Of a stretch of 64,000 bases of DNA, positions 31,226 to 43,944 are shown in pieces. The notes below the pieces were generated by a model that made no database searches, was not told where the DNA came from, and saw nothing but the letters and a program-made list of their open reading frames with translations. The translations under genes and the position numbers were made by a program. The stretch covers positions 20,489,001 through 20,553,000 of the forward strand of contig CM060979.1 of NCBI GenBank assembly GCA_030765065.1, given 5' to 3'. The DNA is from Deroplatys truncata (Eukaryota; Arthropoda; Insecta; Mantodea; Mantidae). How positions within the stretch are numbered: the stretch's first letter is position 1; every line of letters begins with the position of its first letter.

Positions 31226-31720
31226 TCGTTTATTAATGGACACACAAATTATTGTTACTAAAGCTTATTTTTCTATATACTGCATTTTAATCCAACTAAA
31301 CCTTTGCAGAAATAGCCACATTACACAATGTGTTATAGGTACAAAGAGAATAGCGTAATCAAATGCTTCAGAACAGGGCGCTATATGCTGGCCTTAAAAT
31401 TCCATACTATTTCCATGACATACCGAGAAACATGAAAGGTCTTTAAGAGAATGACCAAGAAATGAACAATTCGAACCTTTAATAACGTTATATCTCAGAA
31501 ATGGCTTATACCACAAAAGAACTTATTTTGAATAAATTGTGTGTTTTAAAGAGATCGACCTTTTTGTGTAGTATTTTTCGTCTGTAGCTTAACATTTACC
31601 AGCTATACAAGATTATACAAAATTCCTTCCGAATGAAGAGGACTTTACAGGCTATTCCCCGAAAATTCAAGATATACATTTTACTTGTCATGTAAATATC
31701 TATTATATTGCATGTCTGGA
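31226..31720 (+). repeat. R1-related repeat interrupted by the palindromic element
   Basis: Continues from 14917: the joined host sequence matches the independent copy at 63440-63560 (ACTTTCTCTACC, then CTTATTA and ACAAATTATT). Confidence 0.65.
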
Positions 31721-31974
31721 ACAATAACTATACATGTCAGTATTTGAAGGATTAAATATATTTATTTCAACTCCACAAACATGACAATATGTGGTTAAAA
31801 AACACTATCGTCAAAAAATAATATTTACAACGCTTCTGTACGCTCTTGGGTCTCTCCTCTTTGTCTCTTATGCATCATCATCGTGTGATACTTATTTAAG
31901 GAATATACGTTAACATTTACGAAATGTACATCGTTGCATATATAAATTGTCCCGGGTCGAAGTCATATTTAAAA

Positions 31975-32822
31975 AAACTGATGTGTTACACTCACATGAC
32001 TTTCTCTACTCTTGTACAAACTATTCTTCAAACCCTTATTCTCCATATGTTTCATGTTAATCGAGATGTTAATCTTATTGCTAATTTTCTTGTAGGAGCA
32101 AGGCGAATATGGTAGGCTTTAAGCGATAGTCAAATATTTTAACGCTGGTTGCTATGTGGCGCATTCCTTTCTTTTTGCATGTCCAGGACATAAAAAAATG
32201 AATAATGAATTTCCATTTGAGAAAAAGTATAAGTATTGGAAAATTTAAGGGAATAACAAGCAATATCTCCAAAATGGTTCACTCAACAAGACAAATTTGT
32301 ATGACACAAATTGTGTATTTTAACGCGATCTACATTTTTTGTGTAGTAAAATTTTGTCTATCTCTTATGGTTTACCAGTTATGCAAAAGTCGTGCACAAT
32401 GAAGAAAACTTTTGGAGACATTCCCAGAAAATTCGAGATGTACATTTCATTTGTCATGAAAATATCTTAAACATATGATATTTTAATCAAAATCGTTAGA
32501 GCCATTTTTGAGAAAATTAAAATTGTCGAAAAACCTTCCATGTAAAGGGTAATCTGGGGTGGGGAATTTTCTTGAAAACCTTCGTGTCGCATCTCTGGAA
32601 GATACTGAACCTAAATACCAAGTTTGGTGTTTATCCGACTGTTCGTTTTGGAGTTATGCTGTTCACAGACACACAGACACACACACGGACATGTTTCCAA
32701 AAATGCTTTTTTTTTGGATTCAGGGGGTCTCAAAACATATATTTCAGGTGAAATCTCGGTATCGAATTTTTAGGTGGAATACAGTACTTCCCCTACTTAC
32801 TATAGGTAGTAGAGAAAGTAAT
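31975..32822 (+). repeat. R1 dispersed repeat, near full length
   Basis: Starts ACTGATGTGTTACACTCACA and ends TACTATAGGTAGTAGAGAAAGTAA, with a short CA tract at 32668-32685. Confidence 0.7.
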
Positions 32823-32849
32823 TATAATAATGGTTATAGAAAGTGAAGT

Positions 32850-33720
32850 TACCTTTCTACTTTCTGTACCACCTACATAGTAGGTAGAGTATGTATTGCA
32901 TTCCAACCAAAAAATTGATAACGAGATTTTACCGAAATACATGTTTTGAGGCCCCTGAATAAATAAAAAAAAGTATTTTAAAAAATCCCCGTGTGTGTGT
33001 GTGTGTTTATCCTTGAACAGCATAACTCAAAAACGAAAAGTCGGATAAACACCAAACTTGGTATTTAGTTTAGTACCTTCTAAAGATGCGACACGAAGAT
33101 TTTCAAGAAAATCTCCCCACCCCAAACTACCCTTTACATAAATATGTTTCAATTTTTTTTTATTTTCCACACTTGACAACAACGATTTTCATTAAAGGCA
33201 TTTACATGACAAATAAAATGCTTATCTTCGGTTTTCTGAGAATAGCCTTTAGTGAATTTTAGAATTTGGTGTAATCTTGTATAACTAGTACTAGAAGTTA
33301 AGACGAAAACGTACTACACAGGAAATGTAGATCTCTTTAAAAGACACAATTTATTTCAAATAACTATTTTTTGTGGCATCAGCCATTTCCGAAATATCCG
33401 TTATTAATGGTTCGAATTGTTTAATACTTAGCGATTCTTTTAAGGTTCTGTCGATTTTCAGTTGTTTCTCGCGAATGCATGGAAAGAGCGAGACCAGCAT
33501 ATAGAGTGCCCAGTTTTTAACATTTGACTATGTCTATTTCCTTTGCATTTATAACAAAAGTTCTAATGTAGCTACTTTTGCGAAGGTTTATCTGGATTAA
33601 AATGAAATAGACAGGAAAATAAGCTTTCATAAGAATGGTTTTTATACCGATTAATTAGTGATACAAGGTAGAGAAAGCCATATGAATGTAACGCATCAGA
33701 TTATTTTAGTTTCTGAATAC
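32850..33720 (-). repeat. R1 dispersed repeat, inverted neighbour
   Basis: Begins with the complementary end (TTTCTACTTTCTGTACCACC) and a GT tract at about 32990-33006, then the body to 33720. With the preceding copy it forms a tail-to-tail inverted pair. Confidence 0.65.
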
Positions 33721-33769
33721 AAAAATACTAAAATGTGAAGTGCTGAAAACGCATTTTCTGTGAAGTTAC

Positions 33770-34160
33770 GTTCTGAGTCGACTGGTAAACTCATTATGAC
33801 GCGGAGAGTGCCGTGATAAGCGGATCCGTCCTAAGGCAAGCAATAACAATGGGATACACTCTCGGCTCGGGCCGAGCGGGATCGTTCACCTATTTGCGCC
33901 ATGCGCGTGCGCGAACCGCGCCGGGTGACTCAATGCTGACCGTACAGGTTCTTCACCCCGGCACATACACACATGGGCAGGCTTTGAAGTAACGGGACTT
34001 GCCGGTCCAAACCGAGCCTGCCAACTTCGTAATGAGAAGCTGCCGAAATAATTGTTTGGGGGCGAAGGTGTCTCCCTGCCTCTGTACTAATTCACTAACC
34101 GCAGCGTAACGCGATCCCACTGCCGAGGTTTTTGTTTGTATAACTTTGTAAGCCACGGGT
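33770..34160. other. GC- and CpG-rich segment, unassigned
   Basis: Markedly richer in GC than its surroundings (for example CATGCGCGTGCGCGAACCGC). A 67-codon minus-strand frame (33953-34156) has no recognisable domain. Possibly an unclassified SINE or a captured fragment. Confidence 0.3.
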
Positions 34161-34212
34161 TTACAGCCTCACCGAATACATAACTATCACTGAGTAAACA
34201 TTCCCTTCCCAT

Positions 34213-34267
<55 letters not shown>
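34213..34267 (+). repeat. (CT)n microsatellite
   Basis: About 55 bp of pure TC/CT. Confidence 0.95.
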
Positions 34268-34270
<3 letters not shown>

Positions 34271-34359
34271 TTTAAAGGTGGTCAAATAGAGTAGAAACAT
34301 TTGTTCTTAAAACATTTGAAGATGTGAATTATCCTATTAATTTAAAACCTCCAGGGGAG

Positions 34360-35510
34360 GGGGAGTGATGTGCTACATTTACATTACTTTCTCTGCCTAT
34401 CATTTATCTACTCATAGTTTGTACAAAATAACGAAATCATGTTTTTCTACCTACTTCATTTAATCTGTGAAGAAATAGTTTAATTTCGCATTTCGTTGCA
34501 AGTACAAGGGAGACAGAGGAAACCGGATCAAAAGTCACATGTTTAAAAACCGGATCGCTAAATTCTGGCCTTGAAATGCCTTACTCTTCGCATGACATTG
34601 CGAGAACCCAATGAAGAACATCAGCGTGTTTAAAAATTACATAAGTATTGAAAATTTAAACCACTAGGAACTGATATCTCGGAAATGGCTTGCCATAAAA
34701 GAAAATCTGATGTGTTACACTCACATGACTTTCTCTACTCTTGTACAAAGTATTTCTACAAACGCTTATTCTCCATATGCTTCATGTTAATCGAGATGTT
34801 AATCTTATTGCTAATTTTCTTGTGGATGCATGGGGAATTGGTAGGATTTAAGCGATAGTCAAATATTTTAAGAGCTGGTTGCTATGTGCAGTATTCCATT
34901 CTCTTTGCATTACCAGGACAAAAAAAAATGGATAACGCATTTGGGAAAAAGTATAAGTATTGGAAAATTTAAGGGAATAACAAGCAAAAAAATGTATATG
35001 ACATAAATTGTGTGTATTTTAACGCAATCTACATTTTTTGTGTAGTTAAAGTTTGTCTATCTCTTATGGTTTACCAGTTATGCAAAAGTCGTTCACAATG
35101 AAGAATACTTTTGGAGATTCCCAGAAAATTCAAGATATACATTTTATTTGTCATGAAAATATCTTAAACATATAATATTTTAATCAAAATCGTTAGAGCC
35201 ATTTTTGAGAACATTAAAATTGTCGAAAAATGTTCCATGTAAAGGGTAATCTGGGGTGGGGGGACTTTCTTGAAAACCTTCGTGTCACATCTCTGGAAGA
35301 TACTGAACCTAGATATCAAGTTTGGTGTTTATCCGATTGTTCGTTTCTGACTTATGCTGTTCACAGACACACGCACACACACGGACATGTTTCCAAAAAT
35401 GCGTTTTTGGATTTAGGGGGTCTCAAAACATGTATTTCCGGTGAAATCTCGGTATCGAATTTTTGGGTGGAATACAATACTTCCCCTACGTAGTAGAGAA
35501 AGTAAAAAGT
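34360..35510 (+). repeat. R1 dispersed repeats
   Basis: A partial copy (34360-34700) is followed by a nearly complete one that starts ATCTGATGTGTTACACTCAC and ends CGTAGTAGAGAAAGTAAAAA, with a CA tract at 35366-35382. Confidence 0.65.
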
Positions 35511-35735
35511 TATTTGAAATAAATCGCGTGTTTTGAAAGAGATTACATTGTTTGTGTAGTGGTTTCTGTCTTTATGTTTTAACGTTTACCAGTTATACAA
35601 AGTTCCTCCCCAGTGAAGCTATTCCCAGAAAAATCAAAATATGCATTTCATTTGTAAGGGAAACATCTTAAATACCTGGTATTTTAATAAAACCCTTTAG
35701 AGCCATTTAACCGACTTTTCGTTATACGTTGTGCT

Positions 35736-35737
<2 letters not shown>

Positions 35738-35783
<46 letters not shown>
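35738..35783 (+). repeat. (CA)n microsatellite within R1
   Basis: About 46 bp of CA at the position where every R1 copy carries one. Confidence 0.9.
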
Positions 35784-35784
<1 letters not shown>

Positions 35785-35830
35785 ATCGTACTTTATCTAA
35801 AAAAAACCTTTTTTTTCAGGAGACTTCAAA

Positions 35831-36115
35831 ACTTTTTTTTAAAGTTTTATTTAGGGTCGTTTTAACCTTCCTAGGTTTTATCAGCACTTTTACATTATTG
35901 GATTACAGTATAATACTTATACATTATGTATACATACACGTTACAATTTGGTTAAAAGTATTGATGGATATTAATTAATTTAAGAAAAATAATTACTTTC
36001 TGGATGAAAGTTGCATCCTGGAGTGCTGCAGAAATATTTCTGGGTATACCAACCTGACTACGTTGATTTTCAAATTTTGGACATGTTAGTATAATATGTA
36101 CTACTGTTAATGCTG
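35831..36115 (-). mobile_element. LINE 3' fragment inserted in R1
   Basis: Bounded on the plus strand by a T run (35833-35840), as expected for a minus-strand poly(A) tail. The R1 sequence before and after it is continuous. On the minus strand a frame reads VGIPRNISAALQDATFIQ near 36060-36000, resembling the C-terminal tail of insect non-LTR reverse transcriptase ORFs. The clade is unassigned. Confidence 0.45.
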
Positions 36116-36269
36116 TTCCTCAAAACTTGTATTTCCACTGAAATCGGTATATCGAATTTTTTTGGATGGAATGCAATACTTCCTCTATTTACTAGAGATA
36201 AACAGTAGTAGAGAATATAACCATCTTTTTTCTATCTACTACATTTTAATACAAGTAAACCTTTGTAGT

Positions 36270-37170
36270 GAGGCAGTATTTTTAACACTTAAGTGATTTC
36301 AGTGTAATTATATAATATATAAATTCAATAACAGCCGGCGTTAAAGCAATATGTGTATGTAATAATTTGTAAAATGTATGTAACAGTCATTGTAAATGTT
36401 TATATTATTGTATACATGTAATAATGTTATGTGAATGTATTACGTAATTTAATAATGTAGGAGCTGTGAGAATAATAGGTTAAAAGTTGCTAACAATGAG
36501 GTAACAATGAGGCAATAATGAGTAAGAAAGTGTAATAATACTACTTGTGATTCTTGGAAGCAATAATGTAATTTTTGTGACAGTTTCTAAAATAGCCAAT
36601 CAACAACCAGAAAAAGCTTTAGTTAAAAAAAGTATTCTATTGGATTAGGAATAGCCAATCAGAGGCTTGAAATACAGAAATTTACAAATTTAGGCGGAAG
36701 AAATCAAGTCACTTGATTGTAAGCAGTGTTCTTAACCGGATGCGAGATGTGTCCTCGAGAATTTTAATAAGTATTCGTGTGAGACGAAAATAGTTTTACG
36801 TGTTAAAAAGTGTGAGTAATTAATAAAAAAAACTCACAGCTCTCTATATCAGTGAAGTGTTATTTAAATCGTGTCAAGCATTAATAAAAGGAGTGAAGTA
36901 AAATTATAATCTGTGTAAGCCTACATTCTTCAGTCGCACCACAACCCTGCAAAGAGAAACATGTCTCTAACAATAATATTGACGCCGAGGCAAACATAAA
37001 TATATAATATTTAAAGAAGCAGTCAAATTACAAAGTTAATATTTTTAAACATTTGGGGCAAAGGACACCGGAAAGTACATTTGGGGCGAAGGCTACCGGA
37101 AACTTTACCATACGTGCGTTTGCAACTATTTCAAGTTCGGCTCCCCAACACTTGAACTACAATACAACTC
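36270..37170 (+). repeat. LTR-like dispersed repeat, copy 1
   Basis: About 900 bp shared with the minus-strand copies 42425-43150 and 56300-57165. The 3' part holds TTTGGGGCGAAGGCTACCGG and TTCGGCTCCCCAACA, which resemble the first bases after an LTR. AATAAA-type signals lie near 36822 and 36883. No gag or pol remains. Confidence 0.5.
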
Positions 37171-37194
37171 CTACTTCAAATTAGTTTTCCATAC

Positions 37195-37850
37195 GTGGGG
37201 CAGAAACTACGTTTCTTCAGTAAAAACAGCTACATTACACATTTCGTTACAGATACAAAGAGAACAGCGATAGTCATACGTTTAATAACTGGACGCTATA
37301 TGCTGGTCTTAAAATTCCATACTGTTTCCACAGAATCGCGAGAAACAAATGAATATCGACAGGACTTATATGAAGCAAAAATTGAAATAAATTGTGTGTT
37401 TAAAAGAAACTTAACTTTAACACTTAAACAAGATTATACAAAAGTCATTCAGAACGAAGAAGACTTTACAGGTGTTCCCAGAAAATTGCAGAAACACATT
37501 TTGTTTGCTACGTAAATATCTTAAACATATGGTATTTTAATCAAATCGTTTGAGCCATTTTTTGAGAAAATTAAAAATAACAAAAATTCCATTTAAAGGT
37601 TTGTTTCTTGAAAATCCTCGTATTGCGTCCTTGAAAGATGAACTTAAATACCAAGTTTGGTATTTAACCAACTTTTCGTTTTAGGGATATCCTGCTCACA
37701 GATAAAACACACGTTCACAGAACGTTTTCTAAAAATATTTTTTGAATGAAGGGACAACGTGTATTTCAGTGAAACCTTCATATAGAATTTTTGGGTGGAA
37801 TGCAATATTTTCTCTGCTTACAATAGTTACGCAGTAGAGAAAGTAAAAAG
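37195..37850 (+). repeat. R1-related repeat
   Basis: Body and end blocks of R1 ending CGCAGTAGAGAAAGTAAAAA. A 106-codon open frame inside it is incidental. Confidence 0.5.
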
Positions 37851-38354
37851 TGACTCCAGCAATTTTGGCTATTTTGTCACTCCCCTTTCTTTGGACTATA
37901 ATTAAAGGGGGCGTAGCCTAACTCAGGTTGCTAAACACAAAGACGGCTGATGACGCATGTCACGGTGGTCAACGTTCTAACTTGAGTCAGTAGATTTATA
38001 ACCAGGGAAATTACCAGACAGCCTTTTTACAAACGACACAGTATTGCGGCCTTCTGCTAGTATTATGAGTCATTGTCATATACATACTGTTCTGTAATAT
38101 TTATACTTCGGTGCAAAGGTTTTGTTATCACCTTCTTTCTCCGCCATAATCTTGACTACCTCTAACCTGGCTGCACGTTATGTATTGAATGCACTGAATC
38201 GTGTCATGGACTTCATTTATACAGCATGCATATGCTATTAGAGTTGCAAGTTACTCTACTGTATATGAAGAACAACTTATAGTTACGTTTTAATACGATT
38301 TCGCCGTACTTACATAAACCAAACAATTGAATTTCTTGGTTTTTGCTTTACATA
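37851..38354. other. no recognisable feature
   Basis: AT-rich, no gene signal seen. Confidence 0.4.
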
Positions 38355-38962
38355 TACACTACGTGATCAAAAGTATCCAGACACCTGGCTGAAAATGACG
38401 TACAAGTTCGTGGCGCCCTCCATCGGTAATGCTGGAAGTCAATATGGTGTTGGCCCACCCTTAGCCTTGATGACAGCGTTCACTCTTGCAGGCATACTTT
38501 CAATCAGGTGCTGGAAGGTTTCTTGGGCCATGGCAGCCCATTCTTCACGGAGTGCGGAACTGAGAGGTATCGATGTAGGTCGGTGAGGCCTGGCACGAAG
38601 TCGGAGTTCTAAAACATCCCAAAGGTGTTCCATAGGACTCAAGTAAGAACTCTGTGCAGGCCAGTGCATTACAGGGATGTTATTGTCGTGTAACCACTCC
38701 GCCACAGCCCTTGTAGTATAAACAGGTGCTCGATCGTGTTGAAAGATGCAATCTCCATCCCCGAATTGCTCTTCAACAGTGGGAAGCAAGAAGGTGCTTA
38801 AAATATCATGTAGGTCTGCGCTGTGATCGTGCCACGCAAAACAAGGGGTGCAAAACCCCCTCCAGAAAACAACGACCACACCATAACACCACCACCTCCG
38901 AATTTCACTGTTGGCACTACACACGCTGGCAGATGACTTTCACCGGGCATTCGCCATACCTA

Positions 38963-40527
38963 CTGTCTGTGACTCAGGAGTTTAGCTTTGTCCTTGAGGT
39001 TGACGTAAACGAACCTGAGAGAGGGTTGTGTTATTCTTTCCTATCACTTTATTGCTTACACCCTGTTCCAAAGGTACTTATCCTTTCTTTCCGCGACAAC
39101 AAATATTAGGCGAAGTAACATCAATATTACATTATTACCGCATCAAACAAAACAATTATGATCATAATTTCAATAAGTGAACTTGTAAAGCATGTATACA
39201 TGTAAAACAGTATATTTACGACACTATACATGTGGAATATTATTTTACTAACCTCATTAATCCAAAGGGTATGCAAGATCGATGCAGATGATTCGGAGTC
39301 CGAGTCATCGGATGATATCCCTTCTTGCTCATCAGAAGAACTGTCGTTTGCATTTGAAATAATAATCTGATCGATCACATCAGAAACCACACGATCCATG
39401 GACAGTAACCATCTTCTAATTTTCTAACATGCCGGTGATATCCTACCCTGTGTTCTGCAGGTACCGCAGAGATTCCTTCGTTGGTTAAACTCAATAAACG
39501 AAATAACGAAAATTCCCCAGTAACGTTGCGCTCCCTTATGAAGTGCTTTACTGTCGCCCATGCAACCTCAATGGGATTAAGATCGCAATTGTAAGGCGGC
39601 AGATACAGAGTGGAGTGTCCATGTGCATTAAGGATGCGGTCAATCTTAAATAACTTTTCTCTTGGTCAATGAGTGTTTCCTACACTACCATCAGTAAGCA
39701 CCCCTGTGATCCCATCAGCTTGCCAACATTTCTTGAATGTTAAATTATTGTCCATCCACATTTCATCCAAATAAACGATATCCCTGCCTTGACTTCGGTA
39801 TTCCCCTAGCTCAGCCAAGTATTTGCATCTCCATTCAACAAGTCTTGGCTTTTCGATTAAGATTGTTCGCTTTCCTCGGCACTTGCGCCATATAAATCCC
39901 AATTTCCGAATAACTCTCCTTAACTCTCCCCCCAAGGAAATTGTATCTTACTTCTAACTACAGGAGTAACTTTCTGCATGTCGGAACTATCTTTTTATTG
40001 ACGTAGAAGTCCATTATTGTCCGCTTAATGAGCACATGTCGAAATCGCCTATATTTATATTTCGTTCTGGATTTGGAGGTCTTATCTTGCCTGCAGTGCG
40101 TAAAGGGCTTCCTTCTGTTCTCTTCGCAATTTCTTGTCTTATATTCTTAATTGTTCCCACAGACACACCGCACTAATTGCCTGTTCCCTCATCCCTCGCG
40201 AAATCGGTAGAATTAGTTGTTTCTGCTCTGCTTCCTTTTTGCATTGCTTGTTTACATGGTTTATTATTTCGCGAGCCTCGCTATGAATGGTTTTTCCCTT
40301 TTTCCGAAAATTAGCCATTTCACTAATGGATTATATTAATTTGACACTCGCAATACAACGCGTTTTAACACTGTAGCATCCTCTGACACTGCCTGCAGTA
40401 AGACTGCACTTGTTGAGAATATTTTTGAACTGTTGGTGTTGCACTATCTACACCTTACGCAAGAAGCTCCCAGTCCACTGCACGCTTGCAGTTCAAGGAC
40501 AAAGTCAATCTCCTGAGTCACTGACAG
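38963..40527 (-). mobile_element. nested Tc1/mariner-superfamily element
   Basis: Inverted ends CTGTCTGTGACTCAGGAG and CTGTCAGTGACTCAGGAG, flanked by TA (38961-38962, 40528-40529) within the Tc1 copy. 1,565 bp with one decayed transposase gene on the minus strand. Confidence 0.9.
39127..40319 (-). pseudogene. DDE transposase of nested element
   Basis: The N-terminus near 40319 reads MANFRKKGKTIHSEAREIIN, a helix-turn-helix region typical of insect DDE elements. Several stops and shifts follow. A recognisable central block (RRVIRKLGFIWRKCRGKR) leads to IVYLDEMWMDNNLTFKKCWQ with the first catalytic Asp, near 39770. Further on, LPPYNCDLNPIEVAWATVK supplies the third acidic position (about 39575-39630). 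The C-terminus is acidic and serine-rich (SSSDEQEGISSDDSDSESS) up to about 39270. The second catalytic Asp region is not clearly preserved. Multiple lesions make it a pseudogene. The superfamily follows from the TA duplication and the DDE blocks. Confidence 0.75.
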
Positions 40528-41189
40528 TACATCCTGCCATCGGATCACCACATTGTGTACCGTGATTCGTCACTCACACAACGTTTTGCCACTGTTCAGT
40601 CCTGTAATGTTGACGCTCCTTACACCAAGCGAGGCGTCATTTGGCATTTTCCTGCGTGATGTGTGGCTTATGAGCAGTCGCTCGACCATGGAATCCAAGG
40701 TTTCTCACCTCACGCCCAACTGTCATAGTACTTGGAGTGGAATCTGATGCAGTTTGGAATTCCTGTGTGAGGGTCTGGATAGATGTCCTATTCCTCTACG
40801 ACCCTCTTCAAATGTCGGCGGTCTCTTTCAGTCAACAGACGAGGTCGGCCTGTACGCTTTTGTGCTGTACATGTCCCTTCACGTTTCCACTTCACTATCA
40901 CATCAGAAACAGTGGACCTAGGGATGTTTAGGAGTGTGGAAGTCTCGCGTACGGACTTCTGACACAAGTGACACCCAATCACCTGACCACGTTCGAAGTC
41001 CGTGAGTTCCACGGAGCGTCCCATTCTGCTGTTTCACTGTCTAATGACTACTGAGGTCGCGGATAATGATTACCTGGCAGTAGGTGGCAGCACAATGCAC
41101 CTAAGATGAAAAACGTATGTTTGTGGGGGTGTCCGGATACTTTTGTTCACATAGTGTATCTTCCTTCTCTAAAAATAAAACCCCACACA

Positions 41190-41914
41190 AACTGACAACG
41201 CTTACAAAAAAAATATATCTGCTTTTGCATTTACATGACTATCTCTACTCTTGTACAAGCTATTTTTACAAACGCTTGTTCTCTATCTACTTCATTAATC
41301 GAGATAAACATTTGCAGATTTTATTGCTATTTTTCTTGTAGATGCAAGGGGAATATGGTAGGCTTTAAGCGATAGTCAAATATTTTAAGAGCTGGTTGCT
41401 ATATGGAGTATTCCATTCTCTTTGTATGTACAGGACAAAAAAACTAATAACGAATTACCATTTGGGAAAAAGTATAAGTATTGGAAAATTCAAACAAATA
41501 ACAAGGAATATCTCGGAAATGATTCACTGGACAAAAAAGAAAATGTATATGAAATAAATGGTGTGTTTTAACGAGATATACATTTTTTGTATAGTAACAT
41601 TTTGTCTATCTCTTACGGTTTACCAGTTATGCGAAAGTCATTCAGAATGAAGAGGACTTTTGGGGAAATTCCCAGGAAATTCAAGATATGCATTTTATTT
41701 CCTACGAAGTTATCTTAGACGTATATTTTAAACAAAATCATTAGTTATTTTTGAGAAAATTAATATTTTCGAAAAATGTTCTATGTAAAGGTAGTGTGTG
41801 GTGTGGGAATTTTCTTGAAAATCTTCGTGTTGCATCCTTGGAAGATACTAAACTCAAATGCCAAGTTTGGTATTTATCCGACTTTTCGGTTCTGAGGTAT
41901 GCTGTTCACAGACA

Positions 41915-41976
<62 letters not shown>

Positions 41977-42095
41977 CATGTTTCCAAAAATGCTTTATTT
42001 AGTTTCAGTGCACCTCAAAACATGTATCTCGGTATAGAAATTTTTGGGTGGAATGCAATACTTCCCCTACATACTATACGTAGTACGGAAAGTAA
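41190..42095 (+). repeat. R1 dispersed repeat with long CA tract
   Basis: Full-length-like copy from ATATCTGCTTTTGCATTTAC to ACTATACGTAGTACGGAAAG. The CA tract spans 41916-41973. Confidence 0.7.
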
Positions 42096-42424
42096 AAATT
42101 GCAGAAACAATTCAAATTTCTAGTTAACTGTAAAGGTAAGGCGTAATAATAACCTAATAGTCTAATAAATATAACTAATGTAATATAAATAGTGCTGTAA
42201 TTAATACAATAATAGTTAATGTAATTAATGTTGTAATCAGTGCGTCGATATGTGACTAAATGGTCGGCGTGTAAAGTTTGACCCCTGCAAATATAAAAGC
42301 AGGGCACCAGCGTAACAGATGCAATAGAACTACCTTCCCAATACATGTACCAGGTGCGTATTTGCGGAGAAGTTGCCGGTTGTGAATGGAAGCTAACAAT
42401 TGAAGAAGGAGTATTGAAGTTCCA

Positions 42425-43150
42425 CTGTTGGGGAGCCAAAACTTGAAGTAGTTGCAACCACGTACGATACAAAGTTTCCGGTGGCCCTCGCCCCCACATT
42501 TAAAAATTCAACTTTGTAATTTTAATGTTTATTTAAATATTATATATGTATGCCTCGGCTTGCGTCAGTAGTACTTTTCAGAAACACGTATCTCTTAGCA
42601 GAACGTCTAAGGAATGAAGGCTTACACAAATTATAATGGTATTTAACTTCGTTTTATTAATCTTTCACACGATTAAATAACACTTCACTGATATATCCTA
42701 CTGTAGAGCTGTGAGATTATTGTTACTTGTACTATTTAACACTTAAACTTTATATTATTCACGCCGTAATGAATTTTTTATATCTCACAGTGAATACGTA
42801 CCGAGCGAACGAACTGCTCAGGTACGCTAGCTTCTAGCGTCTGGCGTTTACCGCTTAAATTTGTAAATTTCTCTATTTCAAGTCTCTGATTGGCTAATCC
42901 TAGTCCAATGGAATACTTTTATTTAACTTAAGCTTTTTCTAGTTGTTGATTGGGTATTTATTAAAAATGTTTTAAATATTACATTATTGTTCAAAGAATT
43001 ATTAGTAGCATTATTAAACTTTCGAATTTATTGTTGTCTCAAGGTTACCTCATTGTTAGCAACTTTCGACTTCTATTCTCACAGCTCCTACATTGTTAAA
43101 TTATGTAATACATTCGCATAACATTATTATACATGTAGATAATAATGGTG
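42425..43150 (-). repeat. LTR-like dispersed repeat, copy 2
   Basis: Minus-strand relative of 36270-37170, beginning GTTGGGGAGCCAAAACTTGA and including CTCACAGCTCCTACATTGTT near 43078. Confidence 0.5.
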
Positions 43151-43775
43151 GAAAATTTCATAGCTGCACTTTAGTAACCTCCCATATACTGTGACCTCTA
43201 TAAATCGTTTCTTCGGGCTGAAGTCCATTTAAGGTCGAAAGATTAATATCTGAAAATTTAAACGAACTTTATATTAGTCATCCAGTATGCCTGGTGGTGG
43301 TTGTTTGGCAGTACCAACGTTTGCACACGAGTGTTTAGATAACGTTAACAAAGAGCGGAACTTAGGAAACGAAATAAAGTTAAAGCCCTTTTATGACGTT
43401 ATCAACCTAACGCTTGTTTGCTCATTGTGCTTTATCACAGGTTTGGCTCGTTCAACGGTCTTTGTGCGAGGTTAACAGTTTCATCATTCATTTGGTATTC
43501 CTTACATGACTCAAATTGTAGTTTGTCCGATAGGTTGCACATTTCAAGTTTTGGCATTGTACTTAGGGGTCACTCTGAAAGTTTAGAGAATGGGAAACAA
43601 TGAGTTGTGGTCGCCCTAGCTCTAGACTGAAGTTCAGATAGTAACGTGTGCCAGGCTGGGTGTGCTCCAACAATGTGCATGCAGATGTTGCAGCGACGGG
43701 ACTGGAAAAGAATGACAAAGTATTAAACAATCGAAGCACCGCACGCAGGCCAGTCGCTTCATTATGCTTCCAACG
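43151..43775. other. no recognisable gene
   Basis: Short unsupported frames only. Confidence 0.4.
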
Positions 43776-43935
43776 TGAGCCGTGGGTGGGAGGGATGCGG
43801 GGAGAGGCCCGAAGGGCGATCAGATCCGGATGCCGACGGACGGGATCGTAACGTTTCCAGATAGAACGCATCCGACGCCACCCGGTCCCTGAGCTGTACC
43901 GCAGGGACACCTGGGAAGAAAGCTTTACAGAGCGC
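43776..43935 (-). repeat. SINE body fragment
   Basis: Contains GCCCGAAGGGCGATCAGATC as in 11588-11607 and 58499. The tRNA-like head is missing. Confidence 0.55.
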
Positions 43936-43944
43936 AAGCCAATT

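Larger units (their letters stand above)
38439..41024 (-). pseudogene. Tc1-type transposase, split and inactivated
   Basis: The N-terminus starts at the minus-strand ATG at 41024 (MGRSVELTDFERGQVIG). It carries the paired-like helix-turn-helix (SVRETSTLLNIPRSTVSDVI) and a GRPRLL basic hook. The frame is lost near 40790, and the nested element interrupts the gene at 38963-40527. The C-terminal part contains FGDGDCIFQHDRAPVYTTRA (second catalytic Asp) and ends AKGGPTPY at 38439. The third acidic position, expected as SSDLNPIEHLWD, reads SSYLSPMEHLWD, so the Asp is Tyr (codon 38643-38645). This copy was therefore inactive even apart from the insertion and frameshifts. Confidence 0.9.
38357..41156 (-). 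mobile_element. Tc1-like transposon carrying a nested transposon
   Basis: Ends CACTACGTGATCAAAAGTAT and its imperfect complement, flanked by TA (38355-38356, 41157-41158). Removing the nested element (38963-40527 plus one TA) leaves about 1.23 kb, which matches the sister copy at 47778-48985. Confidence 0.9.

Noticed and set aside
37195..37515. 106-codon ORF
   Set aside because: It lies in R1-related repeat sequence shared with noncoding copies.
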